From: Branchiostoma floridae
Taxonomy: Eukaryota; Chordata; Leptocardii; Amphioxiformes; Branchiostomatidae
Length of the DNA: 64,000 bases
Direction: 5' to 3'
Assembly (NCBI RefSeq): GCF_000003815.2
Contig: NC_049983.1
Coordinates: forward strand, 21,445,650 to 21,509,649
Shown here: one piece after another, positions 1 to 13,100 of the stretch
Layout of the letters: each line of letters starts with the position of its first letter
Numbering within the stretch: position 1 is the first letter of the stretch
Position numbers and translations under genes: made by a program
The notes under the pieces: model-generated
Database searches by the model: none
Told to the model about the DNA's origin: nothing
The model's input: only the letters and a program-made list of their open reading frames with translations

Positions 1-3000
1 AGCAACAGATATTAGCGTCATCCAAATGCCTTTGTGCGTGAAGTTATGAAACACGAGATGTTACTGATGTAGCTGTAAAGGAGGTAACCTAAAGTTTCAT
101 TTTGAAGCCATTTATGGCCCTCTGAGATGGTTTTGGATTAAGAACGACTCGGGGAGAACATTCCATACTGTCACAGACGAATAGCAGGATTTGCCAGAAC
201 CCTAACTTTCCATCAATCACGAGGCTTTTTCATTCTATTCGCTCAATTGTGTCCTGTCCTCCAAATGACTTTTGGATGAGCTTGAAATGCCACTCCCTCT
301 GTGGCAGAATCTCCTGGGTATCTTTTCTCTACTTCAATTATACTCATGGCTACTTCTCTGGCTGCATTAAGCTGTAAAAGTGTCAGTTTTCTTCGTGCCT
401 CTAACCCTGGAAATGTCACCTTGCTAAAGATTAATGCATTCCCTTTTATCTGGGGCAGACAAAAGTGTCATAATGGACTTTTTATGCTACAGGCAGTTAA
501 AGTATTTGTTTCTGTAAAGAACACCTACCGATGCCTGATTTGTCAAGGTGTTAAGTGCTCATTTGAAATTCTGCCAGATTCAGGTTTACATTCATCACAC
601 AAACTTTTCAACTGATATCTACCAAATTGCAATATTATGCCCATACAATATTAATAATACTGCTCTAAAAAGTTGGAAGGGTGGCTTGAACCAGAAACTT
701 TAAAGTGAATGGAGTAAGATTATTAGTGTTAAGGATCAATTCGTACAGAACCTTACCCTCTTTGATTTGCTTTATTTAAGCAATCATTTAAAAATGATGA
801 TGATCTTTTTGTTAAGGTTTTTTTTTTTATATTTCTATCCATGGAGTGCAAGAGGTAAATATCCATCTGTGACTACTGTTACAGTTTGTCGACAGTTAGG
901 ACAGGTGAGGAAAGAATTGATTGAGGATGCCGGATGTAAATAACAGGCATCCTCAATCTTTGTGAAACTACGTGACAGATGGAGCTGTTACTTGTGGCAA
1001 GCTTTGGGCATAACCTGCATATGGTTTCTTGATTGGATGGGGCCAAAAACTCGTCCACTTTTTGGCCTTCTTTCCAATTTGCAATCAGTCCTTCAATCCT
1101 GGGAGACTGCAACAAAATCTGGTACATAAATCATCTGTTCATGACTTAATCCAATAAGGTATGGAAATGATGTGTTACTTGGTCCCAAATCCCAGCTGAA
1201 TGTTGAGTAATCTTCTCTCCTTCCAGTATCTTTTATCTATTTCGTACACTTCTACCACATGCACAATTATTACACCAATACTTTTTTCACACCAAAAGCC
1301 TACCTCAGTAGGAGGAGAGTTAATATCTAGAATTGAGAAGATACTGAGAATAGCTCGTTCCATTCCTCGTGCCTGTTGAGGAGTTGTGTTTCATGAGAAG
1401 TGATTTCCTGGTTGCGATGGTACGAGATGGAATCTGTATGCTCCAGGGACTTCCCCTGGGGCGGGATGAATAACCCAATTGATACAAGGTGATGGGGTAT
1501 AACGATCAATAAACTGCAAATTGGTAAGGAAGGAGCAGTACAGGATTGGGCAGGCCTGGATGTGTTCTGTGGAGGAAGAAACATTGGTGAAACACAGGTT
1601 CTAATTCCTGGGGTGATCCCTCTGGTGGATAGAACTACAGTATGCAGAACAATGCCCAACACAGAGGAGCTGGACAAAATTGATGAATATTGTTTTTACT
1701 GGCAAAAATTGATGGATAGATTTCTTGCAAATACATTTTTTGTACATTACTGTTTTATTGTACAGTTGCACTTTAAATCATGCACAAATTCATGCTTGTT
1801 GAAGTGATATTTGGTGCTAGATGTTCAAGGAAATAGAATCTGATGTCTTTTCAATAGAATATAATCTCCCTTTATTGCACATATATACTCCATAATCTCG
1901 CCTACCGAACATTTGTTCACATCACTGAGCTGAAGATGAGATCTGATCAGTTTCTTTGACTTACCTGCTTAGTTGAACCTCTTCAAAAGTTTTGTCTGTC
2001 CAACTATTAGATTTGTAGAGCATCAGGGATTGAGATTTCATACCCCAAGAATGCATTTGTCATGACAGCTATATTGTGCGTAGCTCTACTTCATTAGGTC
2101 GCCACTCAGCCTGCATGTTTTTCCCAGTTTGTTGTGTGAATAGAAGTTCACCTGACTTCATCATTATGAATGCCTCTTTCTTCATTAGAATGCAACCAGT
2201 GCAGCTGAGGTGTAACAAGCTGCTCTGTGGAGTTGATAAGGTGGTGCTAATTCTCTCTGCTCCATCTTTCACGGGATTTACTGACATTCTAATCCCGCGG
2301 GTATTGAACACCAAGACTGTGATAATCTCCGGTGATCGTAATGCCTAACCATTGATTTCTGACTCTTGCTAAGCCTGTGGGAATGATTCATGGCCAAAGA
2401 TGGTTTGGCTGAAGGACGTAGGGGAGAAGTGGCCTTATGCAGGTTTACTGCTTTGGCGAATGCTGCTCTATTATTCATGGATGTGCAGCAGCTATTCAAA
2501 GTTTTTTGTTAAAACTTCTTTCATGTTTTATTTGTACTTATATGTTCTGTTGTGTAGACAGTCACTAGACCCATTTATTTTCTCTGTAATATGTTTTTAT
2601 TTCTTTGTATTGTACCTTGGCCTGTACCTTGGCCCCGATGAAAATCAGTATGTCAAAACTGAATCAGGCTACCTGATGGCTAATGAGTCTGAAAATCTCC
2701 ATAAACAATAAAATAAAAACTTGTGTCTGATATTCTAACATAATACACCTTGATAGCCTTGCTGTAGTCAGCAGGGGTCATATCATTTCAGCTATAGTAT
2801 GCCACATTTGCCACTTGAATTTACAATAATATTGAACTGTTATAAGTCCAGCAAGAGAGGGAATGGGCAATAAAGGAATTCAAAACACATGTTCCATGCT
2901 CAACTGAATTTCAGAAATGGTTTACCTTACATCCCAAAATAGCCATTATAGACATAAAAGCAGAATACCTGCAGTGGTATAAGTCTTTGAATCCTCTCAA

Positions 3001-4647
3001 TGGAGCACATGGAAGATAAAACAGATATCGTGTTGCAGTTTTGAGGTTTTTTTTATGGAATAGGTAAGGTTACCCTTCTGCAGTACAAGGGTATATTGCA
3101 CCATTGTAATGGTATGACTTTTCAAGCTTATTAGAGATTGGAAAAGTAACTGTAGTGAATGTAGAAAATCAATAGACTACCATGCAGGGGAAGTCATGCT
3201 GGAATACGGAATGTATAGCCCTAATATGAACATCAGATAATCATGTTAAAAATAAAAAAACTTGTGCTTAGAGTCATATTGTGTTACCTGCACTTCAAAT
3301 TTCTAATCATTAGCAGCAAATGAAACTCCACAAAGTTGTGTTTAAAAGTTCACCACAGCTTTGCCTCGCTCTAAAACTTTGATGGGACCACAGAACAGTT
3401 TGCAGGAAAAGTTGACTGGAAGTTGTCCAGATGTAATTAGCAGGGAGACATGGAGGAGCCATGACTCTAGTACAAGGTTATAGCTGGTGCCGTACAGCAG
3501 CCAGCAGACTGTGACTTATCCCTGCTGAATTACCGGCGACAAAAGGCGCGCTGGACAGAAATGCTTCACCAACCCAACTGTGAAGATTGCCATTTCCGTA
3601 ATTGGCCCCGCACGCACACAATAAGTTTGGGGTGACCCTCGTGGCTGCCACAGGCACTGAGCACATTACTTTTATTGGGTACCTGAGGTTTAATTCTACT
3701 TCAATATGTTCCAAACCATGTCTGTTGTAGTAAAATGAGAAGCTGTGAAAAATTTGGTGTTTCTGCCAGCACTGGTGATGTCAAGAAGGCTCCAGTGCCA
3801 TAAACTTGTCTGGCTCACTTTGCTGACATATTGCACTTGGCTTTGGTGTTAAGTTTGCTGACTTCACAAGTAGGTAACCAATCCGGATGGAGGAGGAAAC
3901 TTTTCTCATTCTGCAGACTTAAACACCAGACTTTCATGCTGTCATTGTTACATAGGTTCCCCCCAAGCAACAATTTTGTCTTCAGTTTCTTCCTGGAATA
4001 TGTAAGTTGAATAAAACTGTAATGCATCAAAGGACAAAGCCTTCAGGCAAAACTTAAGTCCCTCCAGGGCAGATCGTGTCCTATTAAATGTGGCTGCCCA
4101 GAGAAAGGCCCCTCTTATCATTCTTGCATACATGCATGAAGGTGTCCTTGATCGGTTATTGCTGTACTCCGTGACATTGCCATGCCATCATCTCTAATCC
4201 CCACCTCTGCCATGGAACAGACAGGATGAATAGCAAGACCAGGCCCACTGCCCCTTGATATGATACTTCTTGCATCCAAAGTGAAGAGTTTAACAAGGAT
4301 TCATGGACATGAGACAATAAATTGATGTAACTGACCCGGTTGGATTAAAGGACTAGGTGGAATGCTTATTGACTAAAGATTTATTCATTGTATCTCTGGT
4401 CATTGGTGACATTGCGGTCCCCTCATTCTGCTGCCTTTATTGTATTGTTGTCTTGGGGTGAGTGATCACTGCTGGGCGACCCAGGTTCCCAAATAGGAAA
4501 TGAACAACTTGTAAGTACACGCTTCATAAAGAGAAAGTCTACCACATATATTGATCCATTATATCTTCTTGTCTCCGAAGGATTTCACAAAAACTTTGTA
4601 ATTAAGGTATTGATAGGAGACTTTGAATGTGAAATCATTCACTGGTC

Positions 4648-4815
4648 TCCAGCACTGTCAATAATAGAGAGCTTTAGGTATGATATTTCTCCAGTGGTGT
4701 GGAATGAATAGGTTTGGAAATTGAAATTCTGCTTTGGCCTGTAGTGTTGTCAATAATAAAAAGCCTTAGGTATGATATTTCTCCATTGGGGTGGAAAGAA
4801 TAGATCTTCCACTGA
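4648..4815. repeat. Imperfect tandem duplication, unit about 95 bp
   Basis: Two units share CACTGTCAATAATAGAGAGC versus TGTTGTCAATAATAAAAAGC, followed by the same TTAGGTATGATATTTCTCCA. The units start near 4648 and 4744. No coding potential seen. Confidence 0.7.
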
Positions 4816-6967
4816 ATAAAGGTGATGCTATTAGTCGGCTGAATCTTTGAGGAAATCCATTGTGGTTGTTGTAAAAGTTATTGCAGCAGTGTATAATGTA
4901 TTCTGGAGATGTAGCAGAATATTCACCAACTCATAAATGGGGACAAAATTTGCGATATTACAATGCGAAAGAGTGTAAAACCTACTACTGAAACTGCTTA
5001 ATTGTCATTTTGGGGATTGCTAATCAATGTTGGTACTAAATCAAGGTATCATAACAATGTTTTATCAGAGTCATTACAAGTTATTCTCGTCTCTATTACT
5101 GAATTTTAATAGCAAATAGCATCTTTGTGCTCTTTAGTATGCATGATTTCAGCTAAAGGCAATATAACCCAGTTGCAAGCAATTTAGAGTTTAGATTTAA
5201 ATCAAAGGAATTTTTATTTTTGTTCATTGATGGAAAATATAGAACTGCCTTTCATGCACTGAAAGAATCAAGTTTCAAGAAAGCATTCTGGTATCTGTTG
5301 GCTTTATGTTTCATAAAAAAAGAATCCCCTGTTATACTCAGCAGAATCCCTTGTGCCACAATAACAAAGTGATGATGGAAACCACTTCTTAGAACACAAA
5401 GTCTAGCAAAAGTGATTCAGACAGCCTGTCTTTTGTTAACACATTACACAGTCAACAATTGAGGGGACAGACTGGATTGGCAAGTGAAACTTTGAGCTAG
5501 AGCCGGCGTACCATTAGAACAGATGAGTTATGTCCGATAGTAACAATTCAACATGCATCATAATGCAAGGAAGATATTGGCAAAGTTGTGATTACGTCTG
5601 AAAATGTGCCAGTAAAACTGGCAGCGCGTAAAGATTGGCATGGGTTTGGCCAGAAGTGTTTGAGTTATAAAGTTGGAAAAGGATGGGGGCAATTATCTGT
5701 GCAAAGCCATAGGTCATTCTTCATCTGTAACTAACTGTCCTGATTTATGTTGTTAGCACCCAGCCTCATTTCAAGATGGCAGGGTAGCTATTACACAGTT
5801 GCAGTGGATGTGGCAAAGTTTAGGGATTGTGGTAATTTGACCTGTGCTTGTGTAGTTGATAGCATCCTGTGGTGTCAAAAGGGGCTGGATTGTCAGCTGT
5901 TATGGAGGCTCATACAATAAAGCCCAACATAACAGCAGACCACCAAGATATTGGTGGCGAAAAAGGGCGGCATGCTGGCGCCACATAGCTTCTGTATTCA
6001 CCCCAGAAACAGTAATCAGCACTTCACCTGTCTGGTTTATGAAATAGTGGGGATTTGCTGTCTGGCTGCTTCATTTTATATGTGTGAAGGTCAGTATGAA
6101 ATTCTGTAGGGCCGGAGCAAATTTGGTATTTAGATGCAATATCTTCATCTTGGCCGTGTATATTCTCGTGGGCTTGAAGTTGAACTGCTTAAAAGAGATT
6201 TCCTTTTGCATTTGACTTTTGATGACAGGGTAAGAATTTTTCAGAATTCAAAAAGCAGCACATAACATGTAATATCTATATTAGGAACATACGTGGGGCG
6301 GATTGAATGGTAACACTGAAATAGTGATTAACAGACTATTGGGCCTAGAAATCATTAAGGTATTTGAAATCTACAGATCTGCTCAATTTATTTTCTTTAG
6401 TATAGAAGCCTACTCCTTGACTGATTCTTGTAAATCTTTAACCTTCCTTCTCAAAAGTTCCATAAACACATGATCATGTGGCAATGAAGTAGCTAAGCCC
6501 CAGATAACTCACCCTTTCCATAAAGTTATGCCTCTGTACAGTGGTAATGAGAAGATCAGGTCCAATCATTTCGATCTGTAACTTTTGTCCCTGGGAAGGC
6601 ATAGATAGCCAATTGCTTCTCTCTTATCGAGTCATTCTGCCGCCCCAGCACTAAAGTTCAGCACAGATGTTAATCTACCAAAGGAAATTACGTCTAGGCC
6701 TCAAGTACACACAGGGCACAGGGTGCTCAGATCCTATTTCTGATAGTTGAACCTGTGCGGACACCTTTAACCTCCAAGTGGCTACAGTTTCTACGCTATG
6801 ATGCGCCTTAAGGGGTTTATATGGCATGCTACATCTCTAAAAGCTTTCATTTTTCTTCCTTTACTGATCAGATTGAACATGCTCGGTCTGTGAAATAGAC
6901 TGGAGATTTCATGAAACCTGTGACGTCAGGACTACAGTTTACAATGTACTGTTTTGTCCAAGTGGTC

Positions 6968-7166
6968 CATTGCATTAATAGCCATATTTTGAAGAAAAAA
7001 AAACAGTACTATGGCTTCAAAATGAAATAATTTTCGTAGTTCCCAACAGTTACATGTGTCAAGACACATTGCATTAATAGCCATGTTTAGAATTAAGTAT
7101 GTACTATTTCATCAAAATGAAATAGTTTTTGTATTTCCCAACAGTTACATGATGTATCAAGACATC
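6968..7166. repeat. Imperfect tandem duplication, unit about 99 bp
   Basis: Both units begin CATTGCATTAATAGCCAT and contain CAAAATGAAATA and CCCAACAGTTACATG. The units start at 6968 and 7067. No coding potential seen. Confidence 0.75.
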
Positions 7167-10100
7167 ATTGTTTTCTTGACTTGTGTTGCTGTCCCTGGTG
7201 CTGAAACAGCTGGTGTGCTGATAGGTTATTGACATGTTGGGAAGGCGCTTCCTGTTTGCATGCTACTCTTGTCCTCAGTGCTTAGTGGCCTTCACAGTAA
7301 CAGCTATAATCCGTCTTCATCTTTCCAAGTTCCCGTGCTAATCATAACCCTTTACCAAAGTAGGTCACCTGCAGAACCTCAGTTGCCCGATACATAATCA
7401 GTGCACAGACCTCATCATCGGGGGCTCAAAGGTCACAGAAGTCCTTGACCCAGAGATATTTCCTAGGTCAGGTATGTAATGCATAGAAAATTACCAAATC
7501 TTTTTCTGAATATTTCCACAGTTACAAATATTATTATATTACTTAACATTATTTTTATCAGATCTTTTCATTCTGTTGTATAAAACCCCTGTAAGGCCTT
7601 GGAAATTTGCCATTGTCTGCTGCTGCTGTATCTTTTGAAACACATGTCCATTTTCATTATGATAAAACAATACCTGGGAGCTAACAGGACTTTGCAGTGC
7701 TTTTGCTATATGTAGCAGTTTGCCTAAAGAGAAGTTTCTCATGGTGAAAAAGAACTTCTTGAAGTCCATAGCCAGAAGCAATAGCTATCGACTTTCAGGC
7801 AACAATGACCTTTTGGATGCATTAGTTTTAAGTTAGCCCATTCGTCATCCTTAGACAGGTAGATAAGTGAGATCTATTTCTTATAAGCCAGTAGCCACCA
7901 ATAATGACAACTGTTTGTATAGCACCAGTACTTTCAATATTGCTTTGCATTATCTCTTTAGTAGATAATAACCCATCATTTGTCATATAGTTTCAAAAGT
8001 TACCCACACTAATATGGATGTTTATTCTATTATCAGTACAATATTATGTTGTCTGAAAAATGTATATGCTTTAGGGGATGTTTCAGCTTCCTGTTTTTAA
8101 AGATACTTTAATCTCTTAAGTAGCACATGCTTATGAAAAATGTTATGTTTTTACATCAATTCTTAAGTCCCATTCATTTTAAAATTTTTCAACACAGTGC
8201 CGGGGAAAGAAACTTTCCTGTGCAAATGACAAAGTTTTCTTGTCTCTCCTTGATGCGTCCGTGTCCCTGATAAATCCTGTTAGAATTCTGGCAGATTTCT
8301 CTTTGTCCTTGGATGGTGAGCTTTTGACATCTTCCCTCCCATCTCAAGTATTGCTTGGCTTAGGAAAGGATACCATACCCTTGGTGAATACACATTTCCA
8401 CAACTGCTGCATTTGGCCTTGGGAGTTTGATAACTTGGTAATCTTGTTTGAGAACATTGGAGGGAACCCAGATGGGAAAATCAACTCAACTGTTGTAGTG
8501 TCTCCAGGGTCTTCCACAATACATCACTGCACTGCAGACCTTTGATTGACCTGACTCCTTTTGTAAATTCTCCCATTTTCCTCTGCAATGATACATAGTG
8601 AACAAATGCATATCCCATGTACATAGTAGTCTTTCCTAACTTTTCCGAATGCATGACAGATGAAATGAAATATCTATATTGTCTTTATGATGGAAGTGCT
8701 TGAAACTTTTATGTTACAGTGTTAGAGATAAGGTTGATTTGGTACATTTGTTTCATCACGTAGGACAGCAAATAGATGTTTCCTGTGTCACAAAGTAGCT
8801 CTGCACTAAAAGCCTTTCTGTCATCATTGTAAAGCTTTCAAGATTCAGCAGATACTTTTCTAACCCTGAAGCAGGGGGACTCCTTCAAATTGTTTTCTCC
8901 AAAGAAACTTAAATAGGCAAAGTTTCTTCTCCTACTTACGCTCCCCTGTACTGTGATTCATGAGCTGCATAAATTGGGTAGCTATAAAACACATGTAGGA
9001 ACATTCTCAGGCACATATGGTTTCTCTTTCCACTCAGCTGGGCAGAACATACCCCCATTAACTTTGTCTCCACCTACCACCTCCCATGTAATTCAGGCTC
9101 TGCAGCATTTCATGCAGAGGTCTTAAATTTCTTTTCACGCCCATTATAAAAAGGTGACTAGGTTTAATACCATGCCAGGTTTTTGTATGGTTTTAATTAA
9201 TCTTTGACCATATGTATGTTATAGTATATGTAGCCTGTGGTGCCGCCGTGGTTGATAATTATTGTCCATGAAGGTTGCAGTATTTCTTACGTTACTGTAG
9301 TAGAGGAGATGGGCAATGATGGGTAATAAGGCGTCGTAAAATATGAGAGTAAAATTGATGCTACATTTATTACAACATGTAGTATGATTATATTGCTTTT
9401 CATGTGGTTATTGTGATGATTCATTCAGCATGAGAGATTTTGTAGGACTATAAGTTTTACATCTGGAAATGGATGCATTTTGCATTATTTCAAGCGGTAA
9501 AAATGTTTTACTGCCTTATTGACAAAATTCTCTTGTCAGTTCAGTCAGATTGCTTTTATTGGTCTGATTTACAATATCCTTGGTGCAGGTTTGATATTTA
9601 GGAACAAATTTGAGATTCAGCTTCAGTGCTGCCGCAAGCCTTGGATTCCATGAGATGAACCTTGAATGTGAGAGCAGTGAAGTTCAGTTACACTCCTTAA
9701 TCAAACCTACATGTAGTAAGTGATATTTGAAAAGAGTAACTACTGTCATTGTTACTGCTATCCAGTCCACAAGTTTAGCCTTTCTACTTTTTTATTTCAT
9801 AACTTGTTGTTACTGTAAAACTTTGCAAGTTTGCCTAACCACCAAATCTGTAAGCCAGTATACCTGTTTCAGCACAGCATACAGACTAGCATGTTACAAG
9901 CATGTTGTGACTTTATACTGTGGTAATTGATACTGGAGAAATAAGGTGAAACATTTTGATATCATCTGAAGCATATTACCTTGCCTTGTATCCTCCCTTT
10001 AGGCATCACTTCAGCATAAAGTACAAAAATGAGTATCAACTTCCAATTAACAACTTGATTTATGTCTTGTTGCTATTTGCCGTAGACCCAGCTGTAGGTT

Positions 10101-13100
10101 TTTCAGAAAACAGATGTGGTGACACTTTGAATAAATCCCTGATGTAGACACTATCCCTATAGTGTGTAACGGTACATTAGTTGCTGTATATAGGGTCTTT
10201 CCTTGGGCAATTCGCAGGAGGGCAAGTAGTAGCATAGGGTAAAGCTGTGTATTGAATGGTAGGCTAGACGAACAACTAATAGGTCATTGAGGGCATCAAG
10301 GAGGGTTTTGCAGTGTTTTGTGTTGGCAGTAATACCTCGCGTGGGCTTGACTTGTTTCAAGAGCAGTAACATAATGGCCATGTCAGCAAAGAGCTCATCC
10401 ATTATCCAAAATGTTCAAATTCTTTTTGTTGCTATTTCCATTGTAAAGTTGGAATATTTCAAGGGAAAGTTAATAAGGGTAAAATTGGTATAATTTCCTC
10501 TTTAATGTACCAGATGAATATCATGAAAACCTGTTCCAATCCCTTTGCTTTCTGACATCACAGTGTATAACGTTATGAAAATTGAGCAGATCTAGACATT
10601 AAGTAATGCCATGACTCGCTTTATGGCTCTAGTGCACCCTAATAACTCCCTCCTATCTCACTATCACTTTTAAACAGTACTATAACGTTAATGTTCCTGA
10701 CTTTTATTGCCTCAGCCTAACTGTCACACAGGGGAAATCTCCATTTTCCCTGGCTCATTTATAGCCAAGCAAATGGAGACATGTCCACTGTGCCCTTTCC
10801 CTCCTCCTTCTCTGTAGTCGTAAGAGTCTTCAATTTGCTGATGGACAGTAATATTCCCCTCCCCACGAAGACGGGTTGCTTGTAAACCCTCGTCCCTCAT
10901 CCCGTGATTTCCCACAAGTCGTGTATTTAATGGCATGTTATGGCAGGATGTTGAAGGTATGTTTGTCGTAAAACGAGGCATTGATTGCGTAGAACTACCT
11001 ACATCATGTATTTAATGTTATTCTGGGCCATTAATGAAGATAGATGTATGAGAAAACTCTGCCACAAGAAGAAAAGTTAACAGGTAATTTAGATATAAAA
11101 AGTGAACCATGTAATTTTTTAATCTTTGATCTTGTAATGTCTACATGTACATTTGTACATCTCACAAAGAATTACTGATGTACTAATATCTACTAATAAA
11201 CCAGTCGTCTTTCTTTACGTAACAGTTAGTAGTAAAACACCATATCATTCTCCATGTTAAAGTTGGAGGGTTCTGTTTATCAGCTATCACATAGACTCAG
11301 CTTTAAGTCGTGCACTGGGACCTGTGTTTCTGTCAGTATTCATAAAAAGAAAACTGATTTAGTTCAAGCTAAAAGAAACTTTTCTGCTTTTAACTGTTTT
11401 TCTTTTTACATAAAGTAGTGTAGCACCATGGAAGAGGAGCCAACTATGTAACCATACATGGTGGCCAATAAAGCATTGCACACTCATCATTAACAAGTTC
11501 TTCTGGTAAACAACTTTGCACTAATTGGCTGTGTTCATCTACTGCATTCACTTTTTACAGCAATAACTATATATAACGTTATGCAATTGTGCACAAATAC
11601 CTGAAAATGAATCTCAGATAATTGCAGATATTGTCAAATTATCTTCATCGTAGCCTTAAAGCATATTGTTAACGAAGCTGTAAATCTTTGGCTTACTAAA
11701 ATGCTGTGTTATTGGAGATATACAAAATACAATCAGTCATATTGAAACATGAAATCACCCTTTTATATTAAGCATGAGAAATGTACTATGATTTTCCTAC
11801 CTCACACTTTTACAAATGAATATATATTTGATATTTACATGATTTTATTATGGATGGATGAGTTTTTTGATGAGTTGGTTTGTAAAAAAAATCGTGTTTC
11901 ATTTGTTTGTTGTAGCTTTTAGGCTGATGGTTGTGGTATTATCTGTAAAGCAGGCCACACCTCCCTTGTTGTTGTGCTGCTGCTGCATGGATAATGGTAG
12001 CCATCATCAGGCTGTTATCTGGCTGCCTACATCCCATTTACAGTATACCCTGTGGACTCAACAGAAATAGTGCTAAATGTTTCCCATTTTCCAAATGTGT
12101 CGAGGGACAAGCTCTTGTAATTCAGGCTTCTTTGCCTAAGGTATCGCTCCAAGGCGATGGATGAAGTAAAAGGCTTTTGAGGTTTGAAAAACAGGGATCA
12201 TTTCATAGGTTAGATCATCTGACTCATCTTGGGTAACCTCCAAAGTTAAGTTTTCTTTGGGTGAAAGTTTTGTGAAGAATGCAGTTTGTCACACACATTG
12301 CTATTAAGAAAGAAAAAGAAAACCTTTTACGAAGAGAGTAACCTGGGATACATCTGGGACATAGATCATGTGATTGTATTTTTATGCTCGGTCCCTGTAG
12401 CTAGCTCATGTAGCGTATACATTTGTACACCACAGTTGTATGAGTTTTGCATAAGTCAGCAGAGAGAGGATTAAGAGGCTTTGCAAAATGTGTGGTAATC
12501 AGAAGCATTAGTCAGCCCGCTGGAAGGTTCCCTGAACCAGACACATTACGGTGCTTCCAGCCACATTAAGGAGTAACGCAAAAATGATGCTTGTACCCAT
12601 CAACAGTTAAGCCCTAGTGCTAAATCTTATCCATTTTACTGTTTAGAGCGACTGTGTACTGGATATCTCCCCATGCAGGTAATTGCTTTGTAATGGGAAA
12701 CAATAGTTTACCCTGGCTGAAGCACTGACCTGCCCTGGAAAGTGCTACACTAATGGTTATGCTACATGTAGCCCTGTGCCAGCTTCGGTTTCTCCATCAG
12801 TCATTTGCAATAGGCTCCGATCTGTTATTTTCTAATTTTCTGCCGCTTAATGGGAGCATTTCTTCACTGGTTATCTCTCATAATATCTGTTCCTGCTTTG
12901 CCAGGTCTTTACTTTTGTATGCAGAATTGCTTTCTGGTAATAGCAGCTGCCGACTTAAGTTTCCATCACACCTGCAGGGAGAAGTGGTAGTCTTTAGGGA
13001 GGCCGCTTTTAATTGTGGCTTCCCACATACTTAGTGCAACTAGGAAGCAGACAAAGGCTGTTAGTGTTCTGGGTAGTTTGTATGGATATGAGGAGATAGC

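Noticed and set aside
9727-9930. ORF with a hydrophobic, signal-peptide-like start
   Set aside because: Short, cysteine- and threonine-rich by composition, with no flanking splice-joined exons and no recognised family.
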